From: a virus
DNA: 53,266 nt
IMG/VR virus record: IMGVR_UViG_3300032307_000452
Coordinates: 1 to 53,266 of that record
Strand: one strand, 5' to 3'
Positions 7,039 to 16,100 of the stretch are shown here, one piece after another. The notes under the pieces are model-generated. The model saw only the letters and a program-made list of their open reading frames with translations. It was not told the DNA's origin and ran no database searches. The first letter of the stretch is position 1, and the number at the start of each line of letters is the position of its first letter. The position numbers and the translations under genes were made by a program.

Positions 7039-7602
7039 TTATAAAGTTCTTAATTTTTCAGTTATTCCCATTAACCTTTCTCTGATTTTATATAGGGATG
7101 CGTTTGTTCTTTTCCAATAATCTTCTTTTTTAAGTCCATTTTCGTTCTTAATTTTAGAATACCAGTTTACAAACTTCTCTATTTCAGAAAGTTGTTTTTG
7201 TATATTAGAAACACCTCTACCAACTTTTGCTTTTGGTGAAGATTCTTCTCTTTTCAATTCTAACCAACGATTCTCAGCTACAATCATACCACTAATATCT
7301 GCAATTTTTGCACCATCTATATCTTTAGCCGCTGTTGGTTTTTGTTTTAATGCTTCTTTTTTACTTGCAGGTATATCACCCAATGCCCAATCCTTTTCAC
7401 CTTCTTCTAAGTTATTTACAACAGTACCACCAGTTACACTAGCTAATCTATTGTTTTTCTTTTTAGTTTGGCCGGGTTTTGAAAATGCAGCTGGTGTATT
7501 ATATCCTGCTACATTTGCAGTTACAGACATTTCATCTAATGTCTTTTTCATATTACGCTCTCTAACGTATTTTCTAATAGCCTCTTTTAATCTAGCTTCC
7601 AT
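7039..7602 (-). CDS. Head-cluster protein of unknown function
   Basis: A 187-residue basic protein starting MEARLKEAIRKYVRER. The segment TANVAGYNTPAAFSKPG (about 28-44) is the most distinctive stretch; I recall similar text in environmental T4-like phage proteins but know no function. The C-terminal half is helical with Lys/Glu/Leu. Leu-Lys-Glu before Ala (5-8) and Leu-Glu-Glu before Gly (near 66-69) match the prohead-protease consensus. Its start codon overlaps the stop of the preceding gene by one base, implying coupled translation in the gp20-gp21 operon. Confidence 0.55.
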   Translation of the reverse strand: MEARLKEAIRKYVRERNMKKTLDEMSVTANVAGYNTPAAFSKPGQTKKKNNRLASVTGGTVVNNLEEGEKDWALGDIPASKKEALKQKPTAAKDIDGAKIADISGMIVAENRWLELKREESSPKAKVGRGVSNIQKQLSEIEKFVNWYSKIKNENGLKKEDYWKRTNASLYKIRERLMGITEKLRTL

Positions 7603-8471
7603 TATTTTACTTTAGATTTAAGTTCTTTAATTAGCTCATAGGAAAGCATAATTGATGAAACTTGAGAATCGGATACAGTTTTACCCATTTTCATTTTTTC
7701 TAAAACAGAAATAGTTTCTGATAACTTAATAGTAGTAACTTTATCAGCTACTTTTCCTTTGATTGATTTTAATTCTGCTATAATCTTAGGAAGTTCAATA
7801 GAAACATAATCTTTGAACTTAGTAGTATTTGTAATATTATTAATATACTCCTTTAATAAATTCTTTTGAGAATCATCCAAATTTGTATATTTTTTATTAA
7901 AAGTTTCTACAAGGATTTTGTAGGTAAGTAATCTAAGGTCTTTGTCTTGTTGTTTATAGGATTCAATCAACTTTCTATCTTCGGTTGGTTGAACTTTTTG
8001 TGAGGGCTTAGATGTAATATTCTCAATTAAAGTAATTTTAGAATTAAAAATATCTTTAATATCATAGTTAGTTTCTCTCTTAGATTCAAATACTTTATAT
8101 ATCGAAGCTAATACTTTATAGTTAGAAATAGGCGATGATAAGAATTGTTCAATATCAAACTTTGCCGAAACTTCTTTAATAAGATTAAATTTTTCTTTTG
8201 ATAATGCCGATTGATTCAATTTAGCATGTGCATCACACACAGTTTCTACTAATCTATCCGCTTTTGTTTCGGAACTATATTTTTCCTTTAAAAGTATATC
8301 GTAGAGACGTAACTCTTTGTTTAACTCTGTATTTGGAGCAAAGAACTCTCTTACGATGTTTTTAGCGGTTTCTTTCTTATCGCCATTAAGAACTTCCAAT
8401 GTTATTTGTCTTACTAAAAGCTCAAATAACACTCCAGTGTTCTTAAACTTGGAATGTTTAATTTTTTTCAT
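7602..8471 (-). CDS. Conserved-type head-cluster protein next to portal, function unknown
   Basis: A 289-residue, Lys-rich, almost entirely helical protein. The beginning (MKKIKHSKFKNTGVLFELLVRQIT) is a recognisable start for a protein that sits beside gp20 in many environmental T4-like phages; its role is not known to me. It has no Cys-rich motif, membrane segment or catalytic signature. Its stop overlaps the next start by one base. It follows gp20 after a 66-base space that contains a late-type promoter motif, so it may begin its own transcript. Confidence 0.6.
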   Translation of the reverse strand: MKKIKHSKFKNTGVLFELLVRQITLEVLNGDKKETAKNIVREFFAPNTELNKELRLYDILLKEKYSSETKADRLVETVCDAHAKLNQSALSKEKFNLIKEVSAKFDIEQFLSSPISNYKVLASIYKVFESKRETNYDIKDIFNSKITLIENITSKPSQKVQPTEDRKLIESYKQQDKDLRLLTYKILVETFNKKYTNLDDSQKNLLKEYINNITNTTKFKDYVSIELPKIIAELKSIKGKVADKVTTIKLSETISVLEKMKMGKTVSDSQVSSIMLSYELIKELKSKVK

Positions 8472-8509
8472 TTAATTACCCTATATTTAATCTACCCTAT
8501 AAACTAACA

Positions 8510-8521
8510 CATATAAATATA
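8510..8521 (-). promoter_or_regulatory. Late-type AT promoter motif after gp20
   Basis: The minus strand reads TTTATATTTATATGTG about 40 bases upstream of the start at 8471. No TTTG box is found 19-21 bases further upstream. It is one of about a dozen copies of this motif. Confidence 0.45.
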
Positions 8522-8537
8522 AACAAATTTTTCTTTA

Positions 8538-10316
8538 TTAAATTTTAGTGTCATCTAATAGGTTTTTTTCATCTAACATATCAGTTTTTTCATTCAAAAT
8601 CTTCTTTTTTGCTGAAATTCCGTTGATATATTCTCTAGCCAACTTTTTTGCGTTAGCATTTAAGTTTCTGTCATCTCTCTTTCTTTCCTTATGATTTTCC
8701 TTATCACCTAATGGGTCTCTACCATAGGGGTGTTTATCTTTACCATAAGTATTACCTTCTCTAGGTCTTCCAACCCCTCTACTTAGTTCAATTTCAGTTT
8801 TTAATTTACTAATTTCCTCCTCCACATTTTGTTGTTGTGGTGGATTTGCTGGGTCTTGTCCTTGTTGTTCAATTGAAGTGTGTCTGAAACGGTCTTTAAG
8901 GTCTAAGATTACTTTAGCTCTTTCAATATCAACTTCATCTTGTGATAATCCAAAGATATTATGGTATGCCCAATCTGATGATAGCATATTAAGTGATTTT
9001 GCATCCGTTGCTAATCTTATTTTTTCAGACCATAAATTAACTTTCTCTTGCTCATAAATTGTAGAAGCGTTAGTAAGAGTTAATTCAAAATTTGTCATTT
9101 CTGAATCTTCTATACCTTGTGCTGCTAAGTGTACAATTGCTATTTTAGTTAATTCACTAACAACTGTACGTTGAATTCTTTCGATAGTTCTTGCAAAACG
9201 AACATCTTCGGCTGCCAATGTAGCTTTACCATTTACGTTTTCATCATAAGAAAGATATGCTTTTGGTACTCTTAATGATGCAAATAATTTATTTCGTAAA
9301 TACTCAATATCTTCAATTGCTGCATATTCTAACCCTTGTAGGTTTTCAATATTTGTACCACTATCACTACCACGAACAGGTAGGAAGAAATCTTCAGTAA
9401 GGTTTTGTATATTATACTTTAAGTTATAATCACCAGTATTTTTATCAACAAATGGAGTTTTTTTCATTTTATTGATAATCTTCTGCATATAGTTGTCCAC
9501 TTCGGTTGGTGGAATATTACCTATATCAATTTTGAATATTCTTTTTTCAGGTGCTCTCATAATACGATGGATTAACATCGCATCTTCCATAAGAGATAAT
9601 TGTTTCCAAATTCTTCTTGCACCTTCTACCATTGATTTACCATAAGGTAGAAAGTTGGTATCCGATAACATACGGAAGTGAGCCATTTCATATTGCTCAT
9701 ATTCTTTTTTACCATATTGGTCCATCTCAACTTTGTATTTTACATAGTTTTGATTATTAGGGTCAGTACCCTCCAATCTTTCTACATTATAAGTTGAATG
9801 TGGCATTACATTTACAACGCCTTTATTTTCTGCAATTTCTAATGCTAAGAAAGCATCACCATATTTTACTAAGTTTCTTACCCAAGGCCATAAATTAAAT
9901 TCTATGTTCATTATATCATAGAATAAATTATGAAGTAATTCTCTTACATTTTCGTTTGTGGATTTAATTTGAAGTACATCACCATATTCATTTTTTGTTG
10001 TACTTTCATCGGCATATATATCTAAAGCAGATGATATAATTGGGTCTTGGTCCATAGCATCATAATCTCTAAAAAGTTCTCTACGAACTTGGTGATATGC
10101 CATTGATTGTGCACCCTGTTGTGTTTCATAATAAGACCTTTGTAATTTAGTATATCTATCTCTAAGATTTACAAAGTTAGTATTATATTGACGGTCTTCA
10201 GTATCTACAACTTTTCTCTTACCATCCTTATCAACCGTTACAATTGCGTTGGTTGAGAATAGTTTTTTAAGTCTACCAAAGAAACTTCTGTCATCTAATT
10301 TTTGTTCTTCTGCCAT
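8538..10316 (-). CDS. 20: Portal vertex protein, T4 gp20-like
   Basis: Forms the dodecameric portal through which DNA enters and leaves the head. Its 592 residues compare with 524 in T4 gp20. Family marks are visible through the protein: the N-terminal region with YAMDQDPIISSALDIYADE-like text (YDAMDQDPIISSALDIYAD), the SYGLxFLPYGKS-type segment (MLSDTNFLPYGKSMVEGARR, about 228-247), MLIHRIMRAPEKRIFKIDIG (about 258-277), and the long stem helix region after EYLRNKLFASLRVPKAYLSY (about 351-370). The C-terminal tail, about 500-592, is Lys/Asp/Asn-rich and probably disordered. The gene lies seven bases from the upstream small gene. Confidence 0.93.
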   Translation of the reverse strand: MAEEQKLDDRSFFGRLKKLFSTNAIVTVDKDGKRKVVDTEDRQYNTNFVNLRDRYTKLQRSYYETQQGAQSMAYHQVRRELFRDYDAMDQDPIISSALDIYADESTTKNEYGDVLQIKSTNENVRELLHNLFYDIMNIEFNLWPWVRNLVKYGDAFLALEIAENKGVVNVMPHSTYNVERLEGTDPNNQNYVKYKVEMDQYGKKEYEQYEMAHFRMLSDTNFLPYGKSMVEGARRIWKQLSLMEDAMLIHRIMRAPEKRIFKIDIGNIPPTEVDNYMQKIINKMKKTPFVDKNTGDYNLKYNIQNLTEDFFLPVRGSDSGTNIENLQGLEYAAIEDIEYLRNKLFASLRVPKAYLSYDENVNGKATLAAEDVRFARTIERIQRTVVSELTKIAIVHLAAQGIEDSEMTNFELTLTNASTIYEQEKVNLWSEKIRLATDAKSLNMLSSDWAYHNIFGLSQDEVDIERAKVILDLKDRFRHTSIEQQGQDPANPPQQQNVEEEISKLKTEIELSRGVGRPREGNTYGKDKHPYGRDPLGDKENHKERKRDDRNLNANAKKLAREYINGISAKKKILNEKTDMLDEKNLLDDTKI

Positions 10317-10323
10317 AATTTAT

Positions 10324-10761
10324 TTACCATTTTCTACAAGACCAATATCTTGCTTTTGTTCTTGGACCAGGATTTTCACAGTTATGTCTTGCTCTGAACG
10401 ATTTTCTTCTTTCAGGATTTGATTTTTTTATTTTTGCTCCCTTTTCACCAAAGTTTACTTTAATTACTTTTCCTGTTTTTGGATTTTTAACATATACCTT
10501 AAACTTCTTAACATCACCCTGCATTGGTTTACCTAATTTAACTTCTCTACCTTGATATTCCGCTTCAAATACACAAGGACAATTAGCCTCATTTAGTTCA
10601 TCTGAATACATTTTAAGATAATTGATAAAATCATCCATATCTTCCTGCTCTACATCCAATTCATCATAATCATCAATTGGGTTGTCTTGTGGTGTATCTC
10701 CGATTGAATACGCTTGGTCAACATACTCATCTTCTTTTAGGATATTTTTTAATTTAATCAT
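10324..10761 (-). CDS. Small acidic/basic two-part protein with an ARHNC domain; candidate internal head protein
   Basis: A 145-residue protein in two opposite halves. Residues 1-58 are strongly acidic (IDDYDELDVEQEDMDDF). Residues 60-145 are strongly basic, with Cys in NCPC (60-63), a KVYVKNPKTGKVIKV hairpin and the end KSFRARHNCENPGP...RYWSC. This C-terminal domain is widespread in T4-like environmental phages. The junction is Leu57-Asn-Glu59 before Ala60, which fits the T4 prohead-protease consensus. The layout is that of T4 internal proteins: an acidic targeting propeptide removed by gp21 to release a DNA-binding basic domain. The domain function is unknown; the packaging idea is inferred. 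Confidence 0.6.
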   Translation of the reverse strand: MIKLKNILKEDEYVDQAYSIGDTPQDNPIDDYDELDVEQEDMDDFINYLKMYSDELNEANCPCVFEAEYQGREVKLGKPMQGDVKKFKVYVKNPKTGKVIKVNFGEKGAKIKKSNPERRKSFRARHNCENPGPRTKARYWSCRKW

Positions 10762-10790
10762 TTGGCTTTAATTTATATTTTGACATATAC

Positions 10791-10800
10791 CATAAATATC
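10791..10800 (-). promoter_or_regulatory. Late-type AT promoter motif upstream of the small head gene and gp20
   Basis: The minus strand reads GATATTTATGG about 30 bases before the start at 10761. It matches the shared TATTTAT core, with no -33 box. Confidence 0.4.
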
Positions 10801-10825
10801 GTAAATTATCAAAACACTACTATTT

Positions 10826-12421
10826 TTATAACCATTGAGATAAATCTTCAAAGCTATCACCCACTCTCATCTTCCAAGGGTTCTCATCCATATTGGCACC
10901 ACCATATACTCCCGAATGTTGCATGTTTGATGAAATACCACCCATTGCTCTTTTAGTAAGGTCTATACCTTCCTGTCTTAAACGTAATGCAGTATCCCTA
11001 ACCCACAATCCAATACAAAATGCCATCACTAAGTCATCGTTATAACCCTTCATAGCCTCAGCTCTACCATTCATAAATATGAAAGTAAACAATTCATCTA
11101 TCAAACGATTAGAACGGACTGTAACAGCTTTTTCCCTAAAATATTCATCTAATTTAGATACAATCAAAGGTCTAGTCTTAGAAGTAGTTGAGAAACCAGC
11201 CACCATTTGCCTTTCATCAGCACGATATTTGTTTCTCATTTGATTTTCAACATCTACATATTTTAAATCCTTACTCATATAGAATAAGTTTTTATACTGT
11301 CTATCGATTACTTGCTGAATTGCTGCCCAACCAATGTTTGCGTTTTCTATCACAAGTAAAGCATCATTATATTGTGTGGATAATTCAACTAAGAAATTTC
11401 CAAAATCCTTTGTATCCACTTTTCCTTTATATTCAGCTACTTGAGTACATGTATTAATTTCCATTACATGAGCTGCTGAATAGTCAGAACCATCACCTCT
11501 AGCCACATCGGCAATTACCATATAAGAACCACCAGGTGATGGATATTCCCATCTCCAAAGGTTACCATCAAATCCAGTCTTCTCTAATGGGTCTTGGCAA
11601 TATGATTCTTTATAGAACATTAATAGTTCTGGGTCTATTACAGTATCACCAGAAGATACGAAGTCACAATCACATTCCTGTGCTGCTTTCTTTGCTCCTA
11701 ATAGTTTTTCTTGTTCTTCTCTCCAAGCATCACCTCTTTCAGGGTGTACTGTCCAATGTAATCTGATTGTATTGAATGGATTTGAACCTTCCTCTGCGGC
11801 TAACCAAGTTTTATGAAACCAATTACCCACACCATTGGGTGTAGAAAGTGCAATACAACTACCACCAGTTGAAAGTGTCGATTGTGCAGATGTCCAAATT
11901 TCATCAATATCACCAATGAAGGCGGCCTCATCAAATATTAGAAGTGATAGGGCTTCGGAACGTCCTGCATCAGGAGATGAAGCAATAGCCTTAATTTGAG
12001 AACCATTTTGTAATTTAAGTGAAAGTTTGTTATCTTCCAATGAACCACCCTTTAACCAAGAAGGAAGTAATTCATGCATTACCCTTACCTTAGTTACTAA
12101 GTTCTTTGCAACATCTTGCTTTGTTGCAATAACTAATACGTTAAAATCGGTATTGAATAACATTCTCCAAAGTGCATATCCAGCTGAAAGAGTTGAGATA
12201 CCAGTTTGACGTGATTTAAGAACTATATTAAAACGATTTCCAGCAAATTGAGTTAAGGTACTCTCTTGAAATGGAAAAAGGTGAAAAGGTATTTTACCTC
12301 TCACCGGATGCTGAATCATACAATATTTTTTCATAAAGTGAATCGGGTCTACCGCACACTTTTTGTATTCTTCTGCAATAATCTCCTTTAGGGATTTTTT
12401 TTGTGTAATTCCAGTACTCAT
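10826..12421 (-). CDS. 17: Terminase large subunit, T4 gp17-like
   Basis: ATP-driven packaging motor and headful nuclease. From the ATG at 12421 (531 residues; a TTG three codons upstream is less likely) the ATPase has an adenine-binding FPFQ at about 49-52, Walker A SRQTGIST at about 70-77, Walker B LLIFDE at about 160-165 with AAFIG next, and the coupling segment ALSTPNG at about 191-197. The RNase H-like nuclease shows VIADVARGDGSDYSA (first Asp near 305), VIENANIG (Glu about 357) and the late GYNDDLVMAF. T4 gp17 is 610 residues. It begins one base after the stop of the zinc-ribbon gene, suggesting translational coupling. Confidence 0.95.
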   Translation of the reverse strand: MSTGITQKKSLKEIIAEEYKKCAVDPIHFMKKYCMIQHPVRGKIPFHLFPFQESTLTQFAGNRFNIVLKSRQTGISTLSAGYALWRMLFNTDFNVLVIATKQDVAKNLVTKVRVMHELLPSWLKGGSLEDNKLSLKLQNGSQIKAIASSPDAGRSEALSLLIFDEAAFIGDIDEIWTSAQSTLSTGGSCIALSTPNGVGNWFHKTWLAAEEGSNPFNTIRLHWTVHPERGDAWREEQEKLLGAKKAAQECDCDFVSSGDTVIDPELLMFYKESYCQDPLEKTGFDGNLWRWEYPSPGGSYMVIADVARGDGSDYSAAHVMEINTCTQVAEYKGKVDTKDFGNFLVELSTQYNDALLVIENANIGWAAIQQVIDRQYKNLFYMSKDLKYVDVENQMRNKYRADERQMVAGFSTTSKTRPLIVSKLDEYFREKAVTVRSNRLIDELFTFIFMNGRAEAMKGYNDDLVMAFCIGLWVRDTALRLRQEGIDLTKRAMGGISSNMQHSGVYGGANMDENPWKMRVGDSFEDLSQWL

Positions 12422-12422
12422 A

Positions 12423-13106
12423 TTAATCAACAGGAGGTTTTACTAAATCGTAATTCTTATCTTTTAACTTAGCATAAGCTTCGTTTCTTAGTTTTTTTGC
12501 TTGTTGGATTTCTTCTTCAAAACGAGTTATATCAGTTAGGATTTCTGCTTTTAATTCATTTACATCCCTTTCCATACTCCACTTTTCAATCGTACCATCT
12601 TCTTGCACAACTTCATATTCTTGCTTAGCATCGTTATATGCTTGCTGAAATTGGGAAACTATATCTTTACCATAAGAAATCATATTGTTATATATCTTAT
12701 AATCCTCATAGGCTTGCCACAACCCATCTAATTTGATTATAGTTTCTCTCTTTGCTAAGCACGTTGTACAATATCCAGTTTTAGATATTAGTTTCTTATC
12801 AACCCTTCCGTATTTTATAGTTTGACAATCTGAAGCTTTGCAGGTATTTAATGCTGCTAAATAAGCTCTTGTTTCAGCCATAATATCACCCAACTCCGAA
12901 ACTTCTATTTTACCACCTTCATGTTGTTCCCAAGACTTTCCATTTTCATCAGTCCATCTTTCTCCAACTTTTCTTTTTACCTCTTGTTTATCAGCTCCTG
13001 CAAACGATACAAATGCTTCTTTTTGATATTCACCACCGGTTAATACCATATCTACCAACTTTCTACGAGTTGGATGCATAAACTTTTTATTAAATTCCTT
13101 TGCCAT
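12423..13106 (-). CDS. Zinc-ribbon protein upstream of gp17; candidate small terminase
   Basis: A 227-residue protein with a four-cysteine zinc-ribbon: Cys89, Cys94 (CKASDC) and Cys113, Cys116 (CTTC). The N-terminal 1-80 are basic to mixed and include HPTRRKLVDMVL and GERWTDENGKSWEQHEGG, which look like a knuckle-type fold. Residues 125-227 are a long helical, probably coiled-coil region. It immediately precedes gp17, where T4-like phages usually place gp16, the small terminase, and gp16 is also mainly helical. T4 gp16 has no zinc ribbon and is shorter, about 164 residues. The small terminase role is therefore only a positional guess; the zinc site is clearer. Confidence 0.6.
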   Translation of the reverse strand: MAKEFNKKFMHPTRRKLVDMVLTGGEYQKEAFVSFAGADKQEVKRKVGERWTDENGKSWEQHEGGKIEVSELGDIMAETRAYLAALNTCKASDCQTIKYGRVDKKLISKTGYCTTCLAKRETIIKLDGLWQAYEDYKIYNNMISYGKDIVSQFQQAYNDAKQEYEVVQEDGTIEKWSMERDVNELKAEILTDITRFEEEIQQAKKLRNEAYAKLKDKNYDLVKPPVD

Positions 13107-13124
13107 ATTATATACAATATATTT

Positions 13125-13140
13125 GTATATATAAGTATAT
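13125..13140 (-). promoter_or_regulatory. AT promoter motif (variant with CTTATATATAC) upstream of gp17 unit
   Basis: The minus strand reads ATATACTTATATATAC, 19 bases before the start at 13106. The same 16 bases recur exactly at 16882-16897, also just upstream of a start. This points to a functional promoter variant rather than random AT content. Confidence 0.5.
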
Positions 13141-13157
13141 CAAAATTAAGAAAACGA

Positions 13158-16100
13158 TTAACTATCGAAGAAAATACCTAAAATTTGATTTAGTGGTGCG
13201 AATGCTCCTGTTAGTTTGTAAGTATTACCATTATATACAAATACAATACCTTCATTTGGTACAATTTTTTCAAATCCACCCAAAGCGTTTAATCGTTGTA
13301 ATTCTAATTTTAGTTTTTCAACTTTTTTAGGGTCACCACTTGCTTTTACTTGAGATATTGTTGATTGTAAACGAGCTACCATTTGTCTTTTGGCAGAATC
13401 AGGATTTGCCGTAAGTACAGATTCCATAAATGATAAAACATCAGCACCAACACCTAAAAATATCTCCTCAAATCTCATTAGATTTTGTTTTGATATCTTT
13501 TGTTGGTCTTGCTTATCTATTTGTTCAGCCCATGCCCTTAATTTAGGGTCTTGTATTGTTGCTATTCTAAATGATTTATCACCAAATGCCCATCTCTTAA
13601 CTAATCCTATTTTTTCTTGTGCATCCAATTTCTTCCCATCCTTTTCTACAAATTTACTCCACCAAGCCTGATGATATTCAGCTACCCCATCATTATCAGA
13701 TAATCCAAATTCAGATTGTAATTTAGAAATCATTCCCAAATACTTTCCTTGTAATTTAGCTAATTGTTCTGATTTTGGTAACTTAGTCATTGGTGGTCCT
13801 TGTATTGTGTACTTAGATTGAACATGTGCGTTTACCTGCTTAATCATTCCACCTAATATAGATGCAGCTTGTTGATTTTCACCAATTATATTACCAGCAT
13901 CATCATACTCAAACGTACCATGAAATACTAATAGAGGTTGATTGTATGGAATTACATTTACCGAAGTTGGATATATTACTTCCAAATTCATAAAACATGC
14001 ACCATCCTTAAAAATCTTTTGTCTTTGTGGTTCTGATAGGGCTGCTATTGCTTTCGATAAATCTTGCATAGCGAAGTTGTAAGCATCGGTTAATCCACCT
14101 CTACCAGCAAACTTATCTGCTACTTGTCCAATGGTCATAGCACCAGCTCCTTTGCTCTTTAGATGTGATTTGTTACGAGCTGCAACTAATCTACCATTTA
14201 CCCAACTAACTGCCAATGCCTGTCCATCAGTCTTCTCTCTAGTCAATTCCAAATCACCATTAAGTGCTTTAGTTACAATTGTTTTAAGGTCACCAAATGT
14301 AAGGTTCATTTCAATATCAAATGGGTGATTCATGTGACCATAAGCCCCACCTTCTAATAATAAAGATTCATTTATTGATTCTTTTTTCAAACTTCTTTTT
14401 TGAAGAACCAATTGATTAATTTGAGAAAATATATCTGCAATATCTTTATCTAATTTCTTTTCATCTGCACTCATCGGAGATTCGATATCAACATTTGAAT
14501 AAAGTTTTTTCTTTTTTGCAATTAATATCTCTGCTTTTTTAAGTAAATCAGATTTAACTTTATCTAAATCCTTTAAGATTTCAGATGAAGTAGCTTCAGT
14601 TACAGTTTCAAATGCGGATGGCGTTTTGATTTTTCTCCAACCACCACCAGGTGTTCTAAATATTCTAGCAGGTATTGGTAAAGTAGAACCTATTGGCAAT
14701 TGTCTTTCATATCCCTTATCAACGTGTATAATTTTGGTTATGAATTGTTTTGTTTTATTATCAGAACCAACCAATTCAACTTCCACATTTACAGTTCTTC
14801 CACCTACTTTCATTTTACCAGCAAATAATTGTCCTTTTATAAATGCTTCTTTTAAAAAATCAGTTGGAGATTTTAAATCATATTTTCTAATACGATTATA
14901 TTTGTCTACTACATCATTATGTGTATCTATTGGTAAACCTTGGTCTATTGCTTGTTTCTTTTCTCTTTCACTTGGAATTTCATCAAAAAAATCCCAACCG
15001 TCTAATCCATCTAAATAATATTTTTGATTATCATAATCTTCCCAATCGGAGTTCCATATATATCCAGTAGTAGTATTACCATCCAATGGAAATGCACCAT
15101 TGCCAGTAGCTTCCTCTACCGGTTTATATTCTTCACTACCATCACCATTTAATTTAGATTTTAATTTCTTAGTATCTTTTGAATCCGGTGCTCCATTGAT
15201 ATATCCACCAGGTAAAGATACCCCCACACCGGCTCCACCACCCAATCCCATTTCATCTAGCATTTGAGCTTCCACTTCATCTATAATTTCATTTATATCT
15301 TCTTTTGAAATTATTTGTGGTTTTTGATTTTTAGGAAGTTCCCAAAATCTTTTAGGTTTTTTTTCTGGATTTGTTCTATATATTTCTTCCCAATCTTCTA
15401 CCTTATGTGGGTCATCAGCTGGATTTAATGTACTTTGCACTACATTCTTAATCTTATAATACGCTTTTCTAAATTGAGTTTCGGTATCTTTTCCCTTACC
15501 TCTACCTCTCATAGAATCTGCTTTTGGTATATCCAATTGAGTATATCCACCTTGCTTATACCAATTTTCAGGTTTAGCTGTATTTAGTATTCGTTTTTGT
15601 CCATCCCCAACAAATGACATATCGGGCTCATCACCAGCTGTCATACCAGCATTACTAGCAGCTTCTTTTAATTCCTCTTTTTTAGGAATTCTAAATGTTA
15701 CAGCTTTCTTACCATTGATTGTTGGCATTCCCCATTCATCAGTACCAATCGATTTAACAATAACTTTTTTATTTTTAAATTTACCCATTAAAATTTGGTC
15801 ACCAACCTTAACATTCAATTTGATTTCTTCATTAATACACTCTTTTAATTTCTTTAATTTAAGAGTAATTAATTTGAATATTTGGTCATCAAACTTTGGA
15901 TATGCTTTTGTGAAATTCTTTTTTCTTTCTTCTTCACTACCAGCACTCAACCAATAACGAACATCAGTACCACTAATTGCATTAGGTTGAGCAGGTGCAG
16001 CATAGACATATCCTTTATCTAAATAAGGTTCTTCTACTTTACCTTTATATGGAGTGAAATATTTACCACTTAAACGTGATGAATCCTTTTCACCTACAAC

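Noticed and set aside
13118-13125. TATATTTG on the plus strand
   Set aside because: No TTTG at 19-21 bases upstream and it points into the end of a minus-strand gene; likely a by-product of the AT-rich motif on the other strand.
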